A stretch of 64,000 nt of DNA from Pelecanus crispus (taxonomy: Eukaryota; Chordata; Aves; Pelecaniformes; Pelecanidae): positions 18,891,296 through 18,955,295 of the forward strand of contig NC_134646.1 of assembly GCF_030463565.1 (NCBI RefSeq), written 5' to 3'. How positions within the stretch are numbered: position 1 is the first letter of the stretch; every line of letters begins with the position of its first letter. Positions 1 to 10,405 of the stretch are shown piece by piece. The notes beneath the pieces were generated by a model. That model was not told where the DNA came from and did not search any database. It saw nothing but the letters and a program-made list of their open reading frames with translations. Both the position numbers and the translations under genes were made by a program.

Positions 1-3000
1 GTTTCAGCATTTGGATAATTTTTTTATTGCCTGATTCTTCTTTTATTTAAAGTAAAATACATGTCATCAAATCCTGAGATGAGTAGATTTACCCATATGG
101 AGAATTTTTTGTAAAGATCCTTCAATGGTGATGGAAAGCACCTTTGTTTTTAGAGGAGTACTGACCACTTGGTTTGAGAACCAAATCTCTTTACATTATA
201 TGTGAAATCTTCCCTCTAGAAACTTACCTCTCTAGAGGTAAACGGAGAGACAGGCAATACCCAAACCCACACTGAAGAGAGGAGGAAAGACAATTCTATA
301 TCATATGTGGAGGGAGAGAGGGTTAAAAAAAAAGCAAGCAGATGGAATTATGTCATGACGCATCATGTGATAGAAAGCAGACGATAACTTTTGGGGCGCT
401 CCATTTGGACGATGGAAATGGATCTGCTCTACTCTCGCTGAAATCCCGTGGAGGAAGCTGGTAACAAATCTGCTCGGGAGTATTACAACTCAGGGAGTGG
501 CCAGCACATCTCTTGGCAGATCTCAGGGTATTAGAAATTCAAAGGCAGCCTAAAAATAGTCAGACAAAAACCAAATAGCCATCACCTTGTCTAAAGCACA
601 GAGACAGGAGAATGGAGAATTTCTTTCTGAATCTGGCCGGCCACTTTTTCCTCTTTCCCAGTTCCTAAGCACTCATAGCATAGTCACAGACATAAAGCGG
701 CAACTGTTTCATCACCTTTTTCTCTTCCTGAAGAAAACTGACACTGAAAAACAAGGAATAAGCTTATGCCACCTTTGCAGTCTGAAGGCAACTGGGCATA
801 ATACCATGCGGCAGCTAAAATTCTAATCCAGTGTTGGTAATTTTAAAAATTGAGTGGTTTTGCACAGTTTGAGATCTACTTTACTGGCTCTTGCCTTACA
901 AAAATTTTTTTCTTAAGCAAAGGGAGCTAGTAGTATCAGTAGCAGAGAGTAGAAGCAGCAGTGGCAGACTAAAAACTCTGAACTTCAGCTTGTTCGGGCA
1001 GCTAGCCGGCAGGATCTCATGGGAGGGTGCTCTGAAGGGCAAAGGGCCACAGAGAGCGGGTCAGCCTTCGAGGCCGGCCTCCTGAAGGCACAAGGACAGT
1101 CCATCCCCAACTGCAGGCAGGTGGGTGTACCTAGCAGGCAGCCAGACTGGCTGAACAGGAAACTCCTGAGTGCAAACGCGAAAAGGAAGTGTATGGGGCT
1201 GAAAGCAGGGATGGGCTGTGCAGTACAAATAGAAGTATTGTGGCTATGCAGGAATGGAGTTGGGTGTTGCATGCAGTTACATGCTGCCCGGAGAGGCTGT
1301 GGAGTCCCCAACCTTGAAAATTTAAAAAACTTGAATGCTTCAGACCCTAAGCAAATTGATTGAACTTTGAAACTAGACCTGCTTGGAGCAGGAAGCTGAA
1401 GCAGATGACCTCCTGAGGTCCTTTCCAACCTAAATTACCCAATGACTCTATATTCTTCATAGAATCAAGAGTCGCACAGACCAGTTTGCTCAGGGCACTG
1501 TCCCTCTGAGTTTTTACTATCTCTACAGAAATGCTACTCACAATTTTGACTTAGGTGTATGAATTGAACCTAATTTAAACTTAATCCTTGCTGTTGCACT
1601 TCTGGCAGTCTTTCTTTTCAAATTGTGTGAAATTTATGTACCACAATGTGGGTTCCTTTCTTGGAAGGGATGTCAGTTTTCAAAGCAGAATCTGCATTGT
1701 CATGAGAATCTTAAAGGTGGAATCAATTAACAGACTGACTTAATGTAGGCTAAAATTGGTTTTCTAAAGAAATACAGACCAGAGGCTACCTCTTAATCGT
1801 TTCTTTTTATGTGTATAGGCAGTTTATGAAAGTGATATTTTGAAATGAGAGGTACTTCAAGATATTGTTAAAAATTGTCTCATTTTGAACACTGGTAGTT
1901 ATAAAAAAAGAGATTTAAAAATATTTTCTGATACCCAGTCACATCAGGGGAAAAAAACCCCTGTGTGTTAGCATAATGGAAAATACACGATATGAGAGTA
2001 GCAGGGACAACATTCACTGCACTTTTTATTCAACAAGTTATATAAATAGGTCTGAAATATTTATAGTAGGGAAGTGGACTAGGTGACTTCTTGATGGCAC
2101 TTTCTGTAATTTCTTTGTCAAGATATCACGTTATTACAGACCTGAGCCCAGGGTTGAGAAGTCTTTCCGCATAAGCCCATGCCTATTGAAATGCACTGAG
2201 GTATCTTTAGTTAAAACATCATATTTAGCTGAAAGAGATCCAAAAAAGAAGGGCTAGGTGCAGAAATAAAGGTTCACATGTTCTGGTAGTCCAGCTGGAC
2301 TGGTTTTGATGACGATGCTATGGGTGGCTTTTTTCCAACATGGTTTAACTGGGGTTAAATCACAACACCCTCTTTTTTTTTGAGTACACTTCCAGTAGAA
2401 TGGCAAGCATATTTATCTGTTTCAGAAGGATCTCTCTTTTTCAACTTAAGTTTGTATCTTAAAAGGATACAAAATTAAAATAGATGTTATCATTTAGTTG
2501 CGTATAACCTCACTGTTTGAATTTATAAATACTGCAAATTGGAATCTTGCTTAAAGAAAGGAGCAAAAATTGAATAAAGGGTTTGGGATTCAGCAGTAGA
2601 AAATAACCATAAGTATCCACACATTTTAAGAGGCTTGAATCCTACTATTGCAAGAATGTGACTGTCGTCAGGGACTGGATATAGTATTATTCTAGTGATA
2701 AGTCTATTTTCTGCTTTTTGAAAAAGAATTTTCCACTAAGATTATGACTGCCAGATTTCCTACACCACTTGCTACCCTCAAATATTTTGGAGGCTCCCAT
2801 CATCTTAATACAAGTTGTAAAAGGGATGATTTGGCCCTGGGACCACGTATGCACCAGTTACTATGACACTTCAGACAGCTGATAGTCTGAAGATCACAAT
2901 TTGAAAACCCTTATGTGAGCAAATAATCATGTTCTTCACCTACTGAATTAATTCAACTAGCCACATTGTAAAATTATACTGCAAGCCATTCATGATCCTT

Positions 3001-5105
3001 GAGATGAAACATGTTACTCTTCAAATAATGCTTTACAGTGAAATATTTATTCCTTGAAGGGAAAAAAAATCACAGAAATATCTTAATTTAACTGTAGTGT
3101 CTGATCTTTCATATTTTTAACATATCCGCCTAGTACAACTGATGATTGGGTAAATAGACGTTCAGCCATATGCCTTTTAGACAAAAACTTTTAAAGTCAC
3201 ATTTTCTTAATTTGAAGTGGGTGATGGATAAAATGCATGAGGAAAGTAAGATTTTTCTGCCAACTACAGCACAGTGGAAATCTTCTTGCATAATGAAGTG
3301 TTAACTAAGTCATGCTTTTGCAGAATGATTTAAAGTGTGATTCCACCACGAGGAGACTGTAAAAAAAGCAGGGCTCCATGGTGTCTCAGTAATTTCAGCA
3401 TAAGACATGCTGAGTTTGCAAGGAAAAAAGGTGGGAATGTTTGGTTTGGGAATTTTTCCCCTCCTAATTTCCAGTCCCCCAAACTTCTCCTTTGGGCTTT
3501 TTATATCTCATGCATCATTAGCTGGAATAAATTATCATCAGAGTAAATTGCATGATTAACTATAGCTGAGTTGGCAGTAGAGGGAGAGAGACTTCTACCT
3601 GCACCACAGGCAAATTTGGTAGGAAATAACTGATAAAGAAAATGCTCAATCACCTCATTAGGGCACTTCTACAAAATAATCTTTTATAGAAGAATCAGAG
3701 CTTTAAGAAAAGCCTAGTAATGAGATAAAACAAGCTTGTATGAAAAGATATATGATATCCCAGTTTCAGGGAAACTCACTACAGTCAGAAAATTACTAAT
3801 TTTACGGATAAATTTCAGACTGTTCTATAAAACAGTGGAAAAAAAATCAGAGAATTGAGAAACACACAGATAAATAAAATCTTGATAATCAATTATTTGC
3901 TTAGCAAAAAAAAAAGTATAATAGATTTTTTGCAATGCAAATACTTTACACAGAAATGTCCTGAAACAGGAAAGTCTGAATAATCCACTGGGTGTATTCT
4001 AAAAGGGCAGAAGCTTATAGAGTGCAGGCACTATCTGTCCCCCCCACCCTGTTGAATTTGCAGAAGTAAAAAATTAAGAGGCCACATATAGCATCTGGTC
4101 TCTATTCCCTACAGAGACCACATTTAACTGTACTTCTATAGAGAGACCATGAGCTTTCTGCTCTTTAAAAACCCCCAACCATAGTATTCTTAGTATCTTG
4201 GCTCTGCCTATGCAGAATCTCTCCAATCTACTCTCCAAAGCAGCAGCAGCAGAAGGAAATGAATGGTGACTTTCTGGGGGAGGGCAGATTTGGCCCACTG
4301 GCACCTCCCTTCCCTGCCCATTCCCCACTGCTGACTACACCAAGTGAGACAAGAGGTGAGAGGGGCTGGAAATGCAGTGTGCTACCTTGTTATTATGCAT
4401 GCTGGAAGTGATGCATGCTAGCAGTAGTTTTTTCTTCGTAATTTATGTGTTATGCCATAATGTTTTGCTACAGTGGGATTCAAACTATTCAAAGTATTTT
4501 TAATTAACGAGGACCCACAAAGGAAGAAAGCCGTATTCGTACAAGAAAATAGGACAACACGGAGGTTCTCACGTGAGCCAGGGTTCTAAGGAAAATACTG
4601 TCAATGAGGCATAAGGCTGCCTGCATCTAGACTTACACTGTGGTGTAAATACTTAAAGCCAGCTAAATAATGTAACTTTGAAGCAAAATCAAAAGCAGAA
4701 CATTAAATAGGCTCTAGCAGTGCTATGAAAAAGCATATACCTGCCAAGAATGAACACTGCCTGGCAAAGCACTCAGACCCTGTTTTTTTCTGCCTCAGTT
4801 ACACCTGAACTGTTGACTAACGTTACTCAAAATTACATTTAGGTTTGATTAATCAGTTCTTTAATATCTGCTTGTTGTAGGCAAAAGTAAAGAGTTATAC
4901 AGAACAAACCTAAAGATTTTTCCTAAATTAGAGGCTTTTATAAAGTTAGCTTAAGTGAATTTGCCATGGAAGCAGGTCATCAGGCTCAACCGTGCTGTGC
5001 AGAGATACAGAGTCAGTTTTGCTTTTTTGCTATGCAAATTATTTCTGTAGATTTACCTTGTCTGCAAGATTTGCTAAACTGGAAGTGCAAAAACAGTTGT
5101 AGGAG
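1..5105. other. Non-coding stretch, no gene recognised
   Basis: The sequence is AT-rich, with frequent stops in all frames and no open frame that looks like protein. A short CR1 3' remnant lies near 1.4 kb and is listed separately. A short CAG run occurs near 4.24 kb. I see no tRNA or other structured RNA gene. It could be intergenic or part of a long intron of a gene starting at the CpG island to its right. Confidence 0.6.
1376..1452 (+). repeat. CR1 LINE 3'-end remnant
   Basis: The segment reads like the common avian CR1 tail: a CCTGCTTGGAGCAGG-type start, then GATGACCTCCTGAGGTCC and TTCCAACCTAAATTA, ending in a degenerate ATGACTCTAT. Only about 75 bp of the 3' end remains, as expected for a heavily 5'-truncated, old insertion. 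Recognition is from memory of the CR1 consensus. Confidence 0.7.
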
Positions 5106-5700
5106 TATCGTGGTTTAACCCCAGCTGGCAACTAAGCACCACACAGCCGCTCGCTCCCTCCCCCTGCTGGGTAGGGGGAGGGAATCGGAAGAGTAAAAGT
5201 GAGAAAACTCGTGGGTTGAGATAAAGACAGTTTAATAGGTAAAGCAAAAGCTGCACACACAAGCAAAGCAAAACAAGGAATTCATTCACTACTTCCCATC
5301 AGAGGCAGGTGTTCAGCCATCTCCAGGCAAGCAGGGCTCCATCACACATTAATGGTTACTTGGGAAGAGAAAACACCGTAACTCCGAACGTCCCTCCCTT
5401 CCTTCTTCTTCCCCCAGCTTTATATGCTGAGCATGACATCAGATGGTATGGAATATCCCTTTGGTCAGTTGGGGTCAGCTCTCCCAGCCATGTCCCTTCC
5501 CAACTCCTTGTGCACCCCCAGCCTACTCACTGGTGGGGGTGTGTGAGAGGCAGAAAAGGCCTGGACTCTGTGTAAGCACTGCTCAGCAGTAACTAAAACA
5601 TCCCTGTGTTATCAACACTGTTTTCAGCACAAATCCAAAACACAGCCCCATACTAGCTACTATGAAGAAAATTAACTCTATCCCAGCCAAAACCAGCACA
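5106..5700 (-). mobile_element. Solo LTR of an avian endogenous retrovirus
   Basis: Read on the minus strand, the element starts TGTGCTGGTTTTGGCTGGG at 5700 and ends in GGGGTTAAACCACGATA at 5106. These are the ends of an LTR family I recognise from many bird genomes. A TATA-type motif (TTTATA on the plus strand, 5419-5424) and a polyadenylation-type ATTAAA (TTTAAT on plus, 5231-5236) fit the U3/R layout. The terminal CA is degraded to TA. No obvious target-site duplication is seen at the two ends, and no internal viral coding sequence is attached, so it is a solo LTR. Short open frames across it are incidental. Confidence 0.85.
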
Positions 5701-7263
5701 AGTTATCTGAGAAGAGGAGAGGGGAATTTAAAACAAGAGCTTGTGTTTTACTTTGCTTGTAAGGTAGAAGCAAAGGGAAATTTGGGGATAGTGTGTATTA
5801 TGTATGCTTTACAACAACTAAAATAAAAGGGAAGATTGCTATTTTACATCTAGAAAGAATAATTTTCCTGATTTAGATACTAAGTAAAATGCTGATAATT
5901 CCTTCCTCAAACATGAGTACCTAAAATAAAAGAGTACTTATTTTGTTGTGCAGTATATCCATAAATATTAGATAGAAAAAAAAATCTCAGTTACAGAAAG
6001 CAATAAAAGCTAGCTCTCTTGAGTTTTCCTTTTATTAAAATAAATCAGTAGTCTTGCTTGGAGTCTTAAAAATAACTTATGTCCACAAGTTAAACAGGTT
6101 TAAATAAATTGACTGCATAGGTCTTCCAAAGCAAGAAAGGCCCAACACTACAGTCAGATTTTTGGAGAAAATTTCTAGGTTTTATTCTGGTGGGTTAAAA
6201 AGCCTATATTAAATAAAGCATAGCTTCTGTTGATTACTTGATAATAGGTTGTATGGTCTGTGTATAAAAAAATTGCAGGTTTCTATAAGAGAGTCTGTTT
6301 TGGTAGGAACTGCTAGTTTTCACTGGTGGTTGGTTTTTTTTTAAAAAAAAAAAAAAGGTACCGCAAGGTTAAATTTTTTAGGAACACTTTAAAAAAAAAA
6401 TCTTTGACACATGTAGCAGGAAGAAAGTATTAAAAGGATGATTGTTTAAATAGAATTAATAGAAATCAATTTTGTTTAGACTGGAAACCTGAAACGACAA
6501 GACCGAACAAGACTCTCATGTCCCTTTTCTTTTAGAAAACAAACAGTCATACCCTGAATTGTTGACTGAGCTGTACGCTGTTAGCTCTCCTTGACTTTAA
6601 AGGTGCCCTTCACTCTGTCTGCGCTGTGTGATAAGGATAGTGACTTCTCTTTTCTTCTAACCTGTAGAAAGATCCTCGGGACTGATTTGATTTAGGGAAG
6701 CTGAGAACAGGCAAGTTTCCGATACTTACATTGTCCTTATCTTATGTAACAATTAGCAGAAAAGGGTACTACAGAACCCCTTCATGTTGAGGAAACTGAT
6801 TGCAAGGGCCAGTAACGTTGGGTGGTAGAGACAAAATTTCAAAATGGTTAAGCAGTTTCATGGGAAATGGAGAAAGCTAGAGGAGAATACAGGAGGTGTT
6901 GCTTCTGTGTTTCCAAAGATTTACAGGGAACTACATAAAACGTCCTGGCTTTTGAATTATGAAACCACATTTATTCCTAGGTGGGGGTTGCAACCCCTTA
7001 TAAGGAGGCAAATACTCCCTTTTCCCACAAAGCCTTCCCGCTACAAATAGAGATGCTAGACCTTCATAATTAAAGTGAGAACTTCTTTCCATGTATCTTT
7101 CAAACCCAGTTCTAGTACAGATGGACATGTCTTTCATAACCAGTTATGGCCATAGAAAGTATTTCATTTTACAAGGTGGATAGAAAAACCATGTTGCACA
7201 GCTCATCTCCTTCTGTCTCCTGCCAGTTGCCAGGCATCTCCCTCACGGGCCAGTCTGAGAGGA
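5701..7263. other. Non-coding stretch, no gene recognised
   Basis: This is AT-rich sequence between the solo LTR and the repeat cluster at 7.3-8.6 kb. It contains a T-run/A-run junction near 6.33-6.36 kb. No coding exon, RNA gene or other structured feature was recognised. Confidence 0.6.
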
Positions 7264-7340
7264 CAGTGGATGAGAATACCTCTGCTTCTTACAGTCTCTG
7301 GTGAAGCCACCTGGCTTTGGGTGGTAGCAAAATCTAATGC
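7264..7340 (+). repeat. Unidentified interspersed repeat, copy A
   Basis: About 77 bp matches 13395-13470 at roughly 80 percent by eye. The shared core includes AATACCTCTGCTTCTT, CAGTCTCTGGTGAAGCC and GGTAGCAAA, then TCTAATG. The two copies are in the same orientation and 6.1 kb apart. I do not recognise the family. It lies directly beside CR1-like sequence at 7355, but the shared core is not CR1 3' sequence that I know. Confidence 0.55.
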
Positions 7341-7354
7341 TCTTTCCTCTCTAC

Positions 7355-7410
7355 TCAGCGCTGGTGAGGCCACACCTGGAGAATTGTGGCTCAGCTTTGG
7401 CCAGTGGCAG
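7355..7410 (+). repeat. CR1 reverse-transcriptase region fragment
   Basis: The segment matches the CR1 copy at about 8064-8120, both encoding a [10 protein letters not shown]-type stretch from the 3' part of CR1 ORF2. It is an isolated scrap of about 55 bp. It may be a separate old insertion or a piece detached from the larger copy to its right. Confidence 0.6.
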
Positions 7411-7667
7411 GTGCTTCCTGCGGCCAGCTGGAACTGGCTCCATCTGCCAGGGGGGCAGCTCCTGGTGTCTTCCCAGAGAAGCCACCCCTGCAGCACCACC
7501 ACTACCAAATCCTTGACACATAAACCCAATACAGAAACACAGAAAGATAATTTAAAAAGCAAGAGGGTACAAGAAACATAGGCAAGAATTAAAAAATAGG
7601 GACATTGAACCACATAGTGGGCGACATTGAAAGAAAATTTAAAAAGCGACAGGCAACAAGACATAGC

Positions 7668-8605
7668 AGGAGTTGTTCATCAATGATCTGGATGAGGGGA
7701 TTGTGTACCCTCAGTAAGTTTGCAGATGGCACCAAGTTGGGTGGGAGTGTCGATCTGCTGGAGGGTAGGATGGCCCTGCAGAGAGATCAGGACAGGCTGG
7801 ATCGATGGGCTGAGGCCAACTGTATGAGGTTTAACAAGGCCAAGTGCCGGGTCCTGCACTTGGGTCACAACAACCCCATGCAACGCTACAGCCTTGGGGA
7901 GGAGTGGCTGGAAAGCTGCCTGGCCGAAAAGGATCTGGGGGTGTTGGTCGACAGCTGGCTGAACATGAGCCAGCAGTGTGCCCAGGTGGCCAAGAAGGCC
8001 AACAGCATCCTGGCTTGTATCAGGAATAGTGTGGCCAGCAGGAGCAGGGAGGTGATTGTCCCCCTGTACTCGGCACTGGTGAGGCCGCACCTGGAATACT
8101 GTGTCCAGTTTTGGGCCCCTCAATACAAGAAAGACATTGAGGTGCTGGAGAGTGTTCAGAGAAGGGCAACAAAGCTGGTGAAGGGTCTGGAGCACAGGCC
8201 TTAGGAGGAGCGGCTGAGGGAACTGGGGTTGTTTAGCCTGGAGAAGAGGAGGCTGAGGGGAGACCTTATCGCTCTCTACAACTGCCTGAAAGGAGGTTGT
8301 AGTGAGGTGGGTGTTGGTCTCTTCTCCCAAGTAGTTAGCGATAGGACGAGAGGAAATGGGCTCAAGCTGTGCCAGGGGAGGTTTAGGTTGGATATTAGGA
8401 AAAATTTCTTCACGGAAAGGGTTATCATGCTTTGGAAGAGGCTGCCCAGGGAAGTGGTCCAGTCCCCACCCCTGGAGGTATTTAAAAGACGTGTAGACGT
8501 GGTGCTTGGAGACATGGCTTAGTGGTGGACTTGGCAGTGCTAGGTTAACGGTTGGACTCGATGATCTGAAGGGTCTTTTCCAACCTAAAGGATTCTACGG
8601 CTTCG
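7668..8605 (+). mobile_element. CR1 LINE, 5'-truncated, defective ORF2
   Basis: The element starts inside the reverse transcriptase of ORF2, at a degraded form of the FINDLDEGI segment. The catalytic FADD box is altered to FADG near 7720-7735, then the usual C-terminal CR1 blocks follow ([57 protein letters not shown]). A stop follows at about 8202 and the 3' UTR-like tail runs to GATTCTA near 8600. An early frameshift plus the altered catalytic box make it non-autonomous. Its last 450 bp closely match the inverted copy at 9897-10358, so both belong to one subfamily. Confidence 0.92.
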
Positions 8606-8911
8606 GGCACTCGGCCGGGGAGCGGCAGGGCAGGCGCGGGGCGAGCCAGCCCCTGCCGCGGTGCCGCCTTTCGGCCACCAGGCGGCGGCGGCAGCAGCGA
8701 GCACGCGGCGGGCGGCACTTGCCCGGCGGCGGCACCGGCGCTGCCGCCCCGCGCTCTGCACGCCGACCGCCGGCAGCCGGCAGCCGCCGACACCGCGCAC
8801 GTTTCCTTACCGGCAGGCAGCAACGAGGGCGGCGGCGGCGCCTGGCAGGCACCGCGGTACCGCACCGCCCTTACCGGCGGACGGCGACGCGGAGCACTGT
8901 GGCGGGGCTCC

Positions 8912-8922
8912 GCGCATGCGCA
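8912..8922. promoter_or_regulatory. NRF1 motif
   Basis: GCGCATGCGCA matches the NRF1 palindromic consensus, which is strongly enriched close to CpG-island transcription starts. Confidence 0.6.
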
Positions 8923-8985
8923 GCGCCTCGCCTGCAATACCGCCTTGCGGTCGCCAGGCGGCAGCAGTGCCCGGGGTGCGCCATG

Positions 8986-8995
8986 GCGCATGCGC
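8986..8995. promoter_or_regulatory. NRF1 motif, second copy
   Basis: GCGCATGCGC is a perfect palindromic core, 74 bp from the first copy. A tiny ATG reading frame (MAHARP, then stop) starts just before it at 8983. If transcribed on the plus strand, that would be a minimal upstream open frame. Confidence 0.6.
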
Positions 8996-9660
8996 GGCCT
9001 TGAGGCGCAGCACTGCGTTCTGGTGCGCGGGCGGTGCCCGCGCGTGCGCTCTGGGTCCGCGGCTGCGCCGCTCCCGGGGCGGGGGCGCAGCGGGAAGCCG
9101 GCGGCGAAGCTCGCTCAACCGGGAGCCGCGGCGGCAGCAAAGACTGCGCCTCGCCGCACGCACCCCAGCCCAGCAGGGCCAGCCGGCGGCCGGAACGCTG
9201 CACCTCCCGGCAGCCGGCGCGGCCGCCCCCCGGAGCTCCGCGCCCCAGGCCTACGGCTCCCGGCATGCCGCGGGACGCAGCGCTCCCTGCCTTCTGACCC
9301 CGCTGGGACACCGTTCCCCCCCGCCCCGAGCCTCCCCCGCGGCCCCCGCCGCCCTCCTCTGCCTTTCCGCGGGCCCCGCGGGTCGATCTCGCCACCGGGC
9401 CCACAGCCCCTCTCTCCGCTCGCCCTCCCGGGGCCGCCCGGCCCCGCTCACCCCTTCCCCCGGTGCCGCCGCAGCCCGGGGATCAGCCCCGGTGTGGGCC
9501 CGGCCGTTACCGGGCGGACGCCTGCCGGGTGTGCTGCGGGCCGTACCCCTTCCCAGCGCTGCGCCCTGGGAGGAGGAGGAGGAGGGTGTCAGAAACTGGT
9601 CGTTAGCAGCAGCAACTTAAACTGCAGCGGCCTCGAGGTTGTCCCGCGCTAACCTTAATG

Positions 9661-9896
9661 GAGAAGGGCGTTACTGGTGAGAACTGACGAGCTGGTTCCA
9701 GCACCCCACCGCAGGACTTTAAATGTCCATTGATGCCATTGCATCACCTCCTCGGCGCAGGAAAAACTTCCAGGACCCCGAGGCCAAGATAGGAGGCGAA
9801 AGGAATGAAGTGCCTGGAGTCACTTGCAGGTCTGGTAGTGGTCACATAGCCCAGGTACACTACGGGTAGCTTTGCTGGATGGCATTAAGGGAAATA
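9661..9896. other. Unique sequence between CpG island and CR1
   Basis: GC content falls towards background. The plus-strand donor ACTG|GTGAGA lies at its left end (9676/9677). Nothing else is recognised. Confidence 0.5.
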
Positions 9897-10358
9897 GAAT
9901 CATAGAATCGTTTAGGTTGGAAAAGACCTTTAAGATCATCCAGTCCAACCATTAACCTACACTACCAAGTCCACACTAAACCAATCAAGGGTAGACTAGA
10001 CTAAACCATGTCCCCAAGTGCCACATCGACCCGTTTTTTGAACACTTCCAGGGATGGTGACTCCACCACTTCTCTGGGCAGCCTGTTCCAATGCTTGACC
10101 ACCCTTTCCGTAAAGAAATTTTTCCTAATTTCCAACCTAAACCTCCCCTGGCGCAGCTTAAGCCCATTTCCTCTCGTCCTATCGCTAACTACTTGGGAGA
10201 AGAGACCAACACCCACCTCACTACAACCTCCTTTCAGGTAGTTGTAGAGAGCAATAAGGTCTCCCCTCAGCCTCCTCCAGACTAAACAACCCCAGTTCCT
10301 TCAGCTGCTCCTCCTAAGGCCTGTGCTCCAGACCCTTCACCAGCTTTGTTGCCCTTGT
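9897..10358 (-). mobile_element. CR1 LINE 3' end, inverted copy
   Basis: On the minus strand this reads as the last 450 bp of CR1, ending TTCCAACCTAAACGATTCTA and TGATTCTAT at 9897. It is very similar to the plus-strand copy at about 8200-8605, including the segments encoding [13 protein letters not shown]-like and [13 protein letters not shown]-like peptides. It holds only the end of ORF2 and the tail. The 5' truncation point abuts an AT-rich microsatellite. Confidence 0.92.
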
Positions 10359-10405
10359 AATATATAATACATAAATAAATAAATAATACATAATAAATAA
10401 ATACA
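10359..10405. repeat. (ATAA)n-type microsatellite
   Basis: An AT-only stretch of repeated ATAA and ATACATAA units sits exactly at the truncated 5' side of the minus-strand CR1 copy. Confidence 0.75.

Larger units (their letters stand above)
8606..9660. promoter_or_regulatory. CpG island, probable promoter of an unidentified transcript
   Basis: About 1 kb of very GC- and CpG-rich DNA starts immediately after a CR1 tail. It carries two GCGCATGCGC palindromes, the NRF1 consensus, 75 bp apart. On the minus strand two good 5' splice sites (CCG|GTAAGG) occur at 8811 and 8875; on the plus strand ACTG|GTGAGA occurs at 9676. Either strand could therefore be the first exon of a transcript. Several long open frames cross the island, but they have arginine/alanine/proline-rich composition on both strands, typical of GC-rich DNA, and I do not regard them as proteins. 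No coding exon to either side could be linked to it. Confidence 0.7.

Noticed and set aside
7605-8204. 199-codon frame as a host gene
   Set aside because: It is the C-terminal part of CR1 reverse transcriptase with an altered FADD box, not a host protein.
8661-9652. Long open frames on both strands inside the first CpG island (up to 319 codons)
   Set aside because: They overlap in several frames on both strands and consist of Arg/Ala/Pro/Gly, as expected when GC-rich DNA lacks AT-rich stop codons. No domain or codon-phase bias was seen.
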